Shown here one piece after another: positions 37,385-49,000 of a stretch of 64,000 nt of DNA. The notes beneath the pieces were generated by a model. It was not told the origin of the DNA. It saw only the letters and a program-made list of their open reading frames with translations, and did not search any database. Source of the stretch: Rhabdornis inornatus (lineage: Eukaryota; Chordata; Aves; Passeriformes; Rhabdornithidae). The translations under genes and the position numbers were made by a program. Positions within the stretch are counted from its first letter, which is position 1. Each line of letters starts with the position of its first letter. The stretch spans positions 2,070,236-2,134,235 of the forward strand of contig VWZS01000321.1 of assembly GCA_013397075.1 (NCBI GenBank), read 5' to 3'.

Positions 37385-37527
37385 CTTATTTCTGGACCAC
37401 ACTGATAGAACTGATGTTTTTGACATGCTTGGCTCTAACATAGTCAGGACAATACTTTCTTCCTGTAAAATGATAACTGAAGTAAATCTTTGGAGGTATG
37501 TGTTGGCAGTAATAATTAGTGTTTTGA
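37385..37527 (-). other. Possible exon B1 (143 nt, open frame, best donor in window)
   Basis: Reading the - strand, a T14 tract then CCTAAATCCATGCAG makes a textbook acceptor before 37527, and the donor at 37385 is AAG|GTAAGT, a full consensus match. One frame is open throughout: two bases completing a codon, then 47 codons, ending in phase 0. The peptide ends SVLSVWSRNK. A second acceptor, ATCATTTTACAG, would give a 78-base exon (37385-37462) of exactly 26 codons in the same frame. The poly-T is an A14 run on the + strand (37543-37556). I do not recognise the peptide. Its phase joins cleanly to the - strand candidate at 24445-24629. Confidence 0.27.
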
Positions 37528-37542
37528 CTGCATGGATTTAGG

Positions 37543-37556
37543 AAAAAAAAAAAAAA
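37543..37556 (+). repeat. A14 homopolymer
   Basis: Fourteen consecutive A's on the + strand; on the - strand it forms the pyrimidine tract of the possible acceptor at 37528. Confidence 0.9.
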
Positions 37557-40500
37557 GACATAAGAAACAATAAAACTATGAAAGAGACCTGATTTCTTAT
37601 TCATGAAATTTAGATTATTTTTGTATGGAATACTTAAAGCTTCCTAGAAACCAGAGGAAGTGGTTTAAGAACTCTGAATATCATAAAATTGTTTACTCCC
37701 TTGCAAGTCAGACTGCTGGAGAACATCTTTAACTTACGTCATTCCCATAGTTATCCTTTGCATCAAAGAGATGATTATTTATGCAACAAGACATAACTGG
37801 GGAAACAGTTTTTCTGAGATAATCACACCCCTGGGACATTGCATGGGCTCAGGGTTCATTACAGTTGAGAGGAAAAGCGTGTTTTGCTCTGGAGTTTTTA
37901 ATTCCAGACTGCAGTTTCAGCCAAGCAGCCTCTTTCGGGTGGATTAATGTGTCCCTTTAGGAAGCTCAATTCACCTGTCAATCACAGTATCTCACCCAAC
38001 CTAAATAAAATTCTTAACCTCTTCTTTACCACACTGCCAAAAGGTACTAGCTTCTGAAAAGGAGTCTGTTGTTTTAATTTTAATGATGGGAGATGAGCAG
38101 AAGATGCCCAAAGGGTACGCTATATTTGTACAGGACAAGTTCATCTACAGGAAGTGCAAAACCAACACTGAATTTAAATTATGACAAGTTTGCATATGTA
38201 ACTCAATTGTTTAATAAAAATGAACACTGATAAGTACCAGTACTTAAAGACAATCACCTGAATTACAAAAAGAATTATGCATATTTTCTTTGGAAAGAAG
38301 CACTTCTATAAGTTGAAGGTACCCCTTCAACACCCAGCGTGAAACAGCCATTTCCAGCACACAGCCTCCTCCAAGCTGCAAGCAGAGGATGCCACTTAAT
38401 TCTCAATGAAAGTGAAATGCAATGAGAAGCTCACAAGGAAACTTTTCATGCCCTACTGTGTGGTCTTAGCAGTAAGATGACAGAGGCCTGTTTAACTAAC
38501 TCTCTTGAGAAACAGCTCCTCTGACTGATGGTTTTGATAAGCTGGATCTCAAACAGAAGCATTTGCAGCCTCTTGCAATTTGAAGCATGCATCAAAATCA
38601 ACAAAGTAAACAAATGCTAAGAACCTAATGCAATACTTCAGACAGAAAGAAAATGTAACTTTCTCCCCTATTTGTTGAAATAGAAAGTGAAATAAATCTT
38701 ATCAGCTGTCTACATGGATGCGCATTCTACCCAGAGGTAACAGATGAGAGTTCTCTATGGAAGTGACATCTAATGACTATGCACAAACTTATCTTTCTCC
38801 CACTGGGATAATTGTTTCTACTCCAGATTCTCCATACTTTGTCCTTTTTGTATTTTACAGACACAGCTTCTATTTGCTCCATAAGCCAAATCTCATTTTG
38901 AGTATACAGAACAATTAGGAATATTGCTTTTTTCTTCTTCCTGAAGAAACCATTTGAAACCATCACCTCTCTGGTCTCTCTGCTTCTGCCCCACGCTTGG
39001 CCACTGGCCTAGGGCATTTTGCTTTCATAAATATTCTCAGGCTTTAGATATGCAGAGCTTCTTTTAGCTTGTTTTTTTTTAAATTTAGCTACTCATTCAA
39101 TAACTTCATACTTTTCATTCCCTCTTCTTCTCTTATCTGTTTCCAGCTCTACCAGTTTAGCTCTGGAAGAGGATTTCTTTTTCTTTTTTTTTCACCTGTG
39201 CCACAAGCAATTATCATCTCTCAAATATGAGATTTGAAGGCATCTTGTAACACTCACTATGATGAATTTTATTCAAAAGTGAGTTATTACAGAGGAGATA
39301 TAACTTCTGAACGTTACATCTCTGGGTTAGTCAATTTTAAGCCTCTATATTCTTTTGCTACTATAATTAACATACTACTTCAAAGACACAAAAAAACAAA
39401 TGATCCATGGAGGCCAGCATTGGGCATGAGAATTCCAGTAAGATATTTTATCTCTTGGAGTCCAAATGTATTAAATCTAGTACTAATGAAACTGTCTGTT
39501 CTTAAAATAATTGCCAAAGATAGAACAACAGACTGAATATCCTTAACAGCGACATGCTGTGCTCTCCATGCCTCTAGTAACAGATTCATTTATTGCACCA
39601 ATTAATGCATTTGTTGCCTTTGAAATATGTTGAGGTCTATGGGACAAGCTATGCAACTGTGCACTAGTACACTATCAAACTACCTCCTCTGATTATTAAA
39701 ATAATTAATACCCTTTAACTACCAGTTCTTTAAAAATTATTTTCTTGAAGCTTATCAAGGCAACAGGAACAGAAGTAATATCTGGTAGAAATAAGGAAAA
39801 ATTTTGGTCCTCTGGCACAAAAAAATGTTAGTTTGTCCACATCTTCTATGAATAGTCAAACAAATGATTGGTCTATTGTCTTTCCTGGAGTCAAAACAAG
39901 AATACTCAGATTCTGCAACCCAGCCCCTCAAATGACAGGTATTCAAATGCTTTCAAATTGTCTTCCACAGCCACAATTTTCCACAATACAAGGAAATATC
40001 GAGGCAATACAGAGGAATTGTTCCAAATAAATTATTTACCAACCTATTTCCAAAGGAGTTACTGACTTCAGTATAGCTGGCCCTTCTCACTGGGGGAAAA
40101 AAACAAAACAAAAAAACCAACACAGACACAATATGTCCAAAGGGAAGACAATCTTACTGCTATTAGCATTAGACTTCATGATCTCCTTGCACAGGAAGAA
40201 CCTATTTCATTGTATGGGCTTATAAAGTAGAGCACAGAGGGGTCCAGTGTAGTGATCTTGCCTCTGTCTCTCTTTCCAATGAGTCGTGCATACATTGTGT
40301 CTCTTTATATTGAGTATTAAAACCAAGTTGTTTATAATTAAGATCCTGCTGGCAGTTTATAAGAAGGCATGAAAACATGGAAAAACCCCATCAATAATTG
40401 ATTTGGAGAATGCTTCCAGATAGAAATAAAATCAGGAGAATAAACATTGAGTGCATCTCTCTGGGCCTTTAAATGAGCGATATAAAAATGTGTTTGGTTT

Positions 40501-40616
40501 AACAGCCTGTACTGCTTGCTGTCATCTGATTTTAAACATATTCTCCCTGTTGCCCTACTGAGTAATCAATAAATTCATTTTCTTCATCAGTGGTTGGTTT
40601 TCTCTTCTTTTCCCAG
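37557..40616. other. Non-coding stretch, no gene seen
   Basis: AT-rich with stops in all frames; an open frame of 100 codons at 39234-39536 has no splice context or known motif. The last part, 40260-40590, is listed separately as a possible conserved element. It ends in two stacked T/C-rich acceptors. Confidence 0.55.
40260..40590. promoter_or_regulatory. Possible conserved non-coding element upstream of exon C2
   Basis: A stretch of even, complex AT-rich sequence without simple repeats, containing TAATTA- and ATTGATT-like homeodomain words (TATAATTAAGATC, ATCAATAATTGATT) and a TATAAAAA-type word near 40490. Its texture resembles vertebrate conserved non-coding DNA. No alignment was possible, so this is a guess from appearance. 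Confidence 0.12.
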
Positions 40617-40767
40617 CTGTCATAACACAAGAACTCCTCTAAGCAGGACTACTTTGTCATTAGATTTCACCCAACTGAGCCACATAATGCTTCTTCACAG
40701 AAAGGCAATCAAGGAAATTCTCTTTATACGTAGATCATTTCAAACAGATAAAGTTGACAGAGATCAG
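40617..40767 (+). other. Possible exon C2 (151 nt, open frame)
   Basis: A very strong acceptor (GGTTTTCTCTTCTTTTCCCAG) ends at 40616; the donor CAG|GTACTT follows at 40768. A second acceptor, TTTTCTTCATCAG, lies just upstream at about 40590. The frame with one leading base completing a codon is open for 50 codons and ends in phase 0; it includes TTLSLDFTQLSHIMLLHRKA and ends QTDKVDRDQ. The leading base fits the two trailing bases of exon C1 to make AGC (Ser). Unrecognised peptide; the donor is only fair. Confidence 0.24.
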
Positions 40768-43700
40768 GTACTTGTTGTGCTTCATTTTTTTTCTCTCACC
40801 TTAAATAATATGTATTAAGTTAATCTATTGCTTCAAGGTTTCTAAAGTTTAGTCGATCTGTTGGGTAGAACAGTTAGCAGTAGCATTAAGTATTACAATT
40901 ACTTTAAGCTCTGTCTCCAAAGCAAACCATAACAAAAGATTTTAGTGATTGATTACACTTTTAAAGGAAAGAAATCTGCAGAAGCCAAGCCACAGAAACA
41001 GGGGGTGTACTTCACAGTTCCTGGCAACTCCACATATGAGTTACCTCAGATGGTCATTGCTTTCAGGATGGGCAGATTTTATCATGAAGGAAGGAAGGAA
41101 GGATGATCCAAGAACTTTGTCCTTTCAAATTGCAAGAATACAGTCTCCCAGATTTTTGAGGCTAACCAAGTGACTGCACAGGGCTCCTGGTATTGGCATG
41201 AGAGTAAAAAAGCTCCTGTTGTAAAGTAGGAGAAAGTGCACCACTGACTTACATATATTAACATTGTGGTCACTAAGGTAGCTGCTTCCATTACAGGCTT
41301 AAAAACGTGTAAATTATGAAAATGAAAATGCACACACAAAAAATATATATTCACATTTCTACTTTCCAGAAAGAAAAATCTTTGAATCTGAATCCTAATT
41401 CTTGGGGCAAAATTAATTGTAGCAAACCAAAATATCTTTTTCTGGGTCAGCAAAACTACTTTTAGCATTATGAAATTCTTAACCTGCATTTGGGTTGCTG
41501 GGCTTTTCTGGTTTTTTTTGAATGATGTTTTTGATATGGTAGTAATAAAAAGAAACCCATTACAACTCAGTTTCAAGGGAAAGTCAGAGACTAGAACAAG
41601 TACATCCTCTTCTGGGATGTGTGGTTTTAATTAGGGTTATAAATTCACAAATTAAATTCTCAGGTACTTCCATTTTGAGGAATGTTTATCATATAGAAGC
41701 ACAGATATTACACATAGATATGCTTGAAAGAGATGTCATATAGAAACCCTGCTGTTTCTGTAAGTTATAGACTGCCACATCCACACTATGGCCAAGCCCT
41801 GAAATGTTCACTTCTTGTCTCTGTGCATGAAAATTATTTCTGGAACAGATGAGAAATTATTTCTACGTGTTTACTAGAAAATACCACCTGTTCATATGTA
41901 ACATTGCTTCCTGCTTTCCTATTAAGAGGAATAAACAAATAACTTTAAATTAATCTTTCCTGTACAACTCTTAGCTAGTAAATTGAAGTTACTCACTGCT
42001 TCTGTTGATAGGTGCAGGAATAAACAGACTTTATAACAGTTCAACAGCATGTTTAAGTAATTAGCTGCAATTAATCCATTCAATAATACTCTAAAAATAC
42101 AAGCTCTAAGTAGTAGGAATGTGTTGTATTAAACTGGGCTCTTTTCAGTGAACATGTATTTAACAGAAGAGAACATATTGATTTGATATGCTTCTCAAGC
42201 TACAACAGATAACGTGAACAATTTGTTTAATTGCTAAATGAAGAGTAAAGCCTGCAGTGTGTGGGACAACTGCCTGATCATCTGGGAGTCATTGCTGTGT
42301 CTCATTTGGCTGGAGACTGACAGGGCTCCACCTTCTTGCTTTACAGCACAGCAAGTGAGTCTCACATCCAAGGAAAGACACTGAAGGAAGAGCTTCTTTT
42401 ATATTGAAAATATCTCCAGTTTTCTTAAGGGTGATATAAAAGCAAATCACAGAAGTAAAAAATACTCCTATAGGGTGGTTTATCTGAAAACAGACTGGGC
42501 ATCCAAGCAAGAATAATATATTGAAAGGTGTGCAGGGGTTTTTTTCTTAGTTGAAAGCAGCAAGGTAAGGATCTGAATCTGATCTAACACTACAGGGCAA
42601 TAAAAAGTTAGATGAATTTAAGATATTTCGAGCATTAGAAACAGCAAAACTGTCTTTGAAACCAGCAACTGCATACAGGGCAGAATGTCATCCTCCAATA
42701 TGCCATTGATGGCTGGAGGAAATAAATATAATTGTTAAGATTTAAACAAAAGACTCCAAAAAATTGAGCCAAATGTTCTGGTACTCAATGGAAAACAAGT
42801 GCAGTAGATTTGGGTGGAATGAGTTATGTAGTATATTTTTAAAAAGCCAAAAATGTACAGTTAGAGGTGTGCAGAATCTGAATGTATCACCAACACAGAG
42901 AATTAGGTGAAACTGAGCCTCAAACTTCAGGATGACTCCAATCATCCTTTCAGTGGGATTTAGAACCAACATTTCTGTATCTATGTTCTGCCAATACAAA
43001 GAATTGCATGCGGTTCATTTTCTCTAGACTTCTGTGCCTGAGCAATGCTTTCCATTTTATTTCATAGTCTATGATATAGTTCATAACTTTAATAACTATC
43101 CTACCTTAATCAGTGGATTTAGCTGTCAAATTACTGTTGAAAAAGAGCTAGGGAAAAAATAATAAAGTCATTTATATCCTCAGGTGTGGCTCATCTGTAT
43201 CCTCAGGAATTGCTGGGTGTTCTGTGGGTAGATTTTGTAACTTTCAGTGTGGTTTTATTCTTGTTAGTCACAGTATAGTAAAAGTTCCTGGCAAGGCACA
43301 AAGAGCAGGATCCAGTCATTTTCTTTCTGCTGAAGACTGCTTTGCTCAAGTAGCAAGGAAGAAGCAAGGTATAAAAAAAAGTAATCTGTAGATTGTGAAA
43401 ATGATTGATGACAAGTGTGCTGAGCACAGAAACACCTTTATTCAGCAGGGTGCCACACTCAGAAATCCCCTTGCTGTTGAATAACAGCTCATGGCTGCTA
43501 CAAGAAAGCCTCTCCCTGCTGGGAAATTTTGAAGCCAGGCGGAAAAGTTCTGTGTCTCTCTACAGAGAAAATTTATATCTGAAATGACAGCTATGACTAC
43601 ACCTTTGAGATAGCTTTCAGGGAAGGAAATAGAGTGCACCTGGGTGTCAGTGCATGAAATAGCATGAGAAATGGAAAGTTATTAATACAAGGTCCTAAAT

Positions 43701-44639
43701 ACTTTAATGGGAAGAAAAAAATTACCATCCGTGGATGCTTGTTTCATTTTATTAGAAGCTTTATTGCTTCAAGGACGGAGGGAAACTGCCATTACAGTGT
43801 GTTTCAGAGGTGGTTCTCATTGTTCAACAGGCCCATACCCAAACAGAAAGGAAACTGCCTGCTGCTTAGTTAGATAGCTGCAATTTTCATCTTCTTCTAA
43901 ATCTACAAATAAGTCCAGGGTAGGAACTACAGGAGCAGTTCCTTGCCTGCAGCATGGCCTTTTGATCATGTTTCACTCTAAAAAGACATTTCCTGCATGA
44001 GGTTTTAACTGACATGACAATAATTTTGGCTAAACTACACGTGAAACGTTAATTCAACAAGGAACTCTCATTTTAGCCCGTCTCAGAACTTTCACAGAGA
44101 GCAAAAAGAACATAATGCTGGAGAAAAAGACCTTTATAAATGTGTGTAGCTAATAAAATCCATGGCTAGCTTAAAGGAAAAGATGTAAGTAAAGGAAGAC
44201 AGAGATGCTAAACTGGATCATATGGAACACTTCAAAAGGTACATTCTGAGGAATGTGTTCTGCCACGTAAGTTCAAGAATGCACTAAATTCATCAAACAG
44301 CTATAAAAATCTTCAGTGAATTATAAAAATCTACCAGATGGGAAAAGGCTAAACAAGAGAGGTCTGAGCTGCTCAAGAGCATAAAGACTTCAAAGAAAAG
44401 AATGGCAGAATTTAAGCTAAAATTTTAAAATAAAACACCTTCTGAAGACAAGAAGATGGACTTTCATTCAGAATCAGACAAAAAAAAAAAAGAAAAAAAA
44501 AGAAAGTAAAGGCATTACCATGCTCAAAGCTTCAGAGACAGAACTAAAATAAACCACCATTTATGCAGACATGAAGGAAGGAAATTATTCTCCCTGCCAG
44601 ATGGCCAATAAAAGGTCTGTGTGCCTTTACATCCTGGAG
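40768..44639. other. Non-coding stretch, no gene seen
   Basis: AT-rich. There is a short (AAGG)n run at about 41087-41104, a consensus-like donor AAG|GTAAGG ending at 42564 that would define only a 14-nt microexon, and an A12-G-A9 run at 44480-44501. The word TATCCTCAGG occurs twice about 25 bases apart near 43175-43207. The 164-codon minus frame at 41082-41576 shows no motif I recognise. Confidence 0.55.
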
Positions 44640-45360
44640 ATGAGATAAAATGTGTGTAGGCCCTGCAACACCTATCATGAGCAACGTCAGGCAGCACAGA
44701 GCCTGCTGCCTTGCCATGACTCAGAATGCTGCAGCACAGCCCTGAACAGAAGTGGGGTTTTTAGCAAATCTCCTTGACCCAGACTGAATTCTCCTGGCAA
44801 ACAGCAGAGGGGTGGGAACGGCCACGTGTAGGCACAGCTCTGAAACACGCTTGGGCTTGCTGTTCATTAATGCCATTTTCCACGGGGGGATTCTCACCAA
44901 CATCACTTTCACTCCTATTTTTGGGGCGGTGGAAGCTCCTGCTGGGCTCTGAGAGGCATTTGATCCAGCCTGGCAGGTGACTGAGCACATTCACAGAGAG
45001 CAGAGCATCAAAAGCTGAGCCCCAGCACCGGCGGCTTCGCGGCGCTCTGTTCTTGGCTGGCAATGACATCCACTGGGAAGCAGTGGGGGATGGATGGGGC
45101 TCAAGAGGAAACTCGAGCATTTCCCTTTGTGCATGTCTCAGGATCCCTGCTCTACAGCAGCATGAGACACGGCTTTTTCCCAAATGCACATCAGATAAAA
45201 GTATAAAGGTCACTCTTTGATGCGACTTCACAACAGCAATAGAAAAGAGGATAACGCTGAGGACACACACCTTCCTTCCAGTTATTTCCAACAGACCTGC
45301 ACTTAGCAAAAACAGCCCATTTTCCTCAGCCACACGAACACCCAGATTTGTCTCTTAGTT
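44640..45360. other. GC-richer patch with a CpG cluster and the longest open frame
   Basis: This patch is richer in GC than its flanks and contains a tight CpG cluster (CACCGGCGGCTTCGCGGCG at about 45026-45044), rare in this window. A 190-codon minus-strand frame runs 45333-44761, beginning MAEENGLFLLSAGLLEITG with a hydrophobic N-terminal half and an Arg/Ser-rich second half; an overlapping second minus frame (44721-44990) and a plus frame (44774-44980) are also open. That is typical of high-GC sequence with few stops. No family is recognisable. It could be an lncRNA promoter or exon, an old element or chance. Confidence 0.3.
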
Positions 45361-46022
45361 ACACACTTTGCAAAGAAAACAAAAAAACCCTGTAAGAACC
45401 ATGTGGATTTCAAACTACACAATGTAGAAAAAAATAACATAAATACAAAATAACATGAGATGTGCATCCAGTGCTTGAAAATTTTTCTCTGAAAAGAAAA
45501 TCCTATACAGCCCTCTACATGAGAAATAGGGATTAATTAGACTGTTTACATGCAAACAACAACCTATTTTGATTTCAGTATATTAGGGTTTTCAAATATT
45601 ACAGGCAATAGCAAAGCAGTTATTTACCTATATTTGTCACATAAGATGTTTTATATTGTAAATGCTTTGAGATTGGAGCTTATGGGTAGTAAATAGCTCT
45701 TAAGTCACTGCTCAGAATAATTTCCATGCATAATGACAGTGATGTTAAGTGTCTGCACACTTTTGCCATCCCTTTCACCATTTCATTATCAGTCTCTCAT
45801 CCCTTTTGGCTGTTGAATGCAGCTGCTCTTGCAGCCCGATACACAACTGGGAAATCCTTCCAAGAGGGACAATCCAATCTCTGCCTTACTCTGAGCTTTA
45901 CTTGCCTGTCTGCAGCCCTGAGCACCCTGCAGGGTCATTCTTCTGCTCCACTTACTGGGGAAAGTTTTGCAGGACAGGTGAGACTTGCACACCAACCTGA
46001 TCATGGCAGGGCTTTTACTTGG
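45361..46022. other. Non-coding stretch
   Basis: AT-rich DNA followed by a mixed segment (45726-46022) with several short overlapping frames on both strands that run into the gap; no motif seen. Confidence 0.5.
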
Positions 46023-46078
46023 TTTTTTTTTCATCTTNNNNNNNNNNNTTTTTTTTTTTTTGTCCGGGGGGGGGGGGG
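46023..46078. other. Assembly gap inside homopolymers (T9, N11, T13, G13)
   Basis: T9 at 46023-46031, then TCATCTT, eleven Ns at 46038-46048, T13 at 46049-46061, GTCC and G13 at 46066-46078. The Ns are unknown bases. Flanking poly-T and poly-G suggest the sequencer or assembler failed in a simple repeat, so the true length is unknown. The G13 run could fold as a G-quadruplex. Open frames that cross the gap (45726-46142 plus, 45789-46145 minus) are artefacts. Confidence 0.95.
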
Positions 46079-49000
46079 TGTGATCCTGAACTTGAACATT
46101 AATGGTATCACCAGGTGGCTCTGCCAGAGGCATCTTTTGTAACACAATTTCCTCTGTCTGGTAGTGCCACTAAGAACTGAAAAGCAATTTTTAATTTATA
46201 TTTTGTCTTCCATTAAGCACCAGTTCTTTCACAAGTTACATACTCCAAGTCATCTAACATCTCACAGATATTCTAAATGTGAATGATGACATAATTTGGC
46301 CTCTTCTTTTTAATACAATATATCTGTGACTACAAAAAGCTCAGCTTTCAGGCTACAAGCCTCACCATCACAATATGAATTAAATTTATGCACAGGCCAG
46401 TATGCATCAGTCAGAGAGAAATCACTGCACCGCATTGTGCTAGTGAAAAGGCAATGCCTAGGCAGAAATATATTTCAACTTCATGCATTTAGCAAAAAAT
46501 GAAACTCCAAACCCAATTATTTTCTTACAGATTTACTACAGAGTCCATTCTTTGAAGCATCAAGAGCAGAATCTTGCAGCAATGGCAGGTACATTAGGTC
46601 AAGGTAAATAAATTGTTTGAATTGAAGTGAAAAGAACTGAGAGAAGCTTCGAGGCAAACAAGTTTGTTTTAGAAACAATTTCTACTGGCTTAGAGATGGA
46701 TTTGAACTATTAAAAGCAATACAAAATTTTAAAGAGACAAAAAAGTAAACAGTGAGTTTTCTCTGATTATTTTAAAACTGGAATCATAAATCATGCACTA
46801 CAGTCCTCAGCCACAGAAACCAACAGCAGAATTCTCAAGAAATTGAGAAAAATTCTTTAGTTTAGATAATTCAGTGAAATTAAAAATAATGAAAAGGGTA
46901 TGCACTAAGACACTCAAAGAAAAAGTAATTTATGCAGTACAATTGAGTATTTCCATCTCTCTTCTTATGTACCATGGGCATTTATGATGGCTTTTTATAG
47001 TGTCAAATTCCAGTACTTACAAATTTACTTTCTTCTTCTATTTTAAGTTTAAGCCTGTTATGATCTTGAGTCCTTCATCCACTTTTTCCACAAGATTTTG
47101 GTGTCTTTCAAATGCAAATATGATTCAAATTAATCACAAGTCAGCATCATCTATTTTGTCAATTGATACCCACTACTCAGTGTATTGCTGAAGAGAATGA
47201 AACAGCTGCAGGGATGAGAATCAAGACACTATCAACCCCTCAATTGTTGTCAAGTTAGGATTGTGCGTGCATTTTTTCTTGTAGATCTTTTTCATCTGGT
47301 TTTGGGGGCATTCTTTTCTTTCCCCTTTTAGATATTTAAGGGGTTACATTATACATTAACAATGGCTAATTACTGTCAGCCATCTTGTTGCATGCTAGGG
47401 GAAATATCAGAAATCTTGTCTCAGTGCTCCAATATTTTTTAATGCGTAATCAATAAATCAGGATGTTTGACAGTGCACACATCTAACAACAGTTTGCTGG
47501 TACCAACACAAACATTGTGGCACCTGATGTTAAGAAGTTCTCCTTGACTTGCATCCTACTTAGCACCAGTAGGTTCAGGGTACACAGAATTATCCATAAT
47601 TCTGTGATATTTCCAACTTCCATTTAAGAAGACTAGTTTGGTACAACTACAAATTTTCAAATAAATAGCTGAGTGGAATTCGAAGATAAAAACATTTGAC
47701 TCAGTTTCAGCACATAGAAGCAAGGAAAAAAAACCCTCAAACACAACAACATCTCTGCAGTCTTATTCACAGTGTTTTGAAAGACTGTGATCTCTGTAGG
47801 CTCACTGAAAAAAATCAAGCTTTGTCTGCTTGCCCTAAGCCCTCACCCAGCTGCCTTCCTGAGAAATCACACCTCCTCTCTCTGATTCCTTTCCAGGGAG
47901 GAGAGATGGCTTGGTCTCAGGAAGACAAGTTCACATGCTTCCTTTTTGTTTTCACAGGCATCAGCTAAGGCTCCCAAATGTACAATAGACTTCACTTACA
48001 CTTATTTCACTTCTTTCCCCTCCCTGCAAACACACTGTTCTCACAGCTCTATACAAACGGCAGTAAAAGACATCTCTGTCTGCAGCCTGAGCAGCCAGAC
48101 TTGTAAGCAAACAGATAATCAGAAACTAAAGTGTTCTCCCACTCTAATGAGAATTCAAGATACTGAGCATGGATGGAAAGGCTCCAGCTTGCTTGAGAGA
48201 GCAGAGCCCCTGAGCTTCCCAAGACCTTCACAGAACACCAAATGCAGGCAAGAACCAGTAGGGAACAACTGAGCACAGACACATGGAGCAGCCAATGTGT
48301 CAGATCAGACATTTCCCTTACTGCAAAATAAACCAGGGAGAGTGCTACAAGCAGGGATCCTGCAAGACAGATTAATCACTCTGTCTGGAACAACTGCTAA
48401 CACCACTCCCGAGCAGAAGCTTTCCATGAAGCAGAGCAGCAGGGAGGAGAGCACGGACCCGATGGCAGCGAGCTGCAGAGGAACTTCAAAGAGTGTTCTT
48501 GCAATTCCAGGCTGGCAACAGAGGGGCTGCTGCACGTGGAAACATCACCAGCACAGCTACACTCAATGGAGATGGCCCACGGAAGAAATCTGCTTGTTAT
48601 TCAGCTCCATTATCACTCACATAGCAATAAGTAAAACCAAATTCCATCCCAATTCACTTGGCACTCACTCCGGTCTGGGTTTGAATAGCTGAAGTGGTCC
48701 CTACACTGTTCTGTTATCTCCATCACTGCCATTTCAGACTGTTAAAACGTGCTCTGAACTTTTGGTGCCATGAAGTTGTCTGCCTTAAGCCAAATTGCTG
48801 AAAGCCCTGAGCAGCTGGCAACTACTAGAAAGGCTTCAGAATGCCCAAGATATTATAAAATCACCTCTCTTTGGAAATCTAGGCTTGATTTAAACTCTCT
48901 CCAATTTAGATACCTCACCTGAATGATGCAGTGTTAGGAGGGATTATAATTTTAATTAATAGAAAGAACACCTACAGATCTAAATGGCTGGTCACCAAGC

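Noticed and set aside
41082..41576. 164-codon minus frame
   Set aside because: Phe- and Lys-rich, no splice signals in phase and no known domain; within what AT-rich DNA of this size gives by chance.
42551..42564. 14-nt microexon between TTTTTTTCTTAG and AAG|GTAAGG
   Set aside because: Both signals are decent, but a 14-nt exon cannot be supported without transcripts.
45726..46145. Plus frame of 138 and minus frame of 118 codons crossing the Ns
   Set aside because: They contain undetermined residues from the 11-base gap and homopolymer-coded runs, and show no motif; they are artefacts.
47958..48272. 108-codon plus frame behind a good acceptor
   Set aside because: Only a poor donor (CTT|GTAAGC), Ser/Thr/Cys-rich composition and no recognisable motif; left as part of a non-coding stretch.
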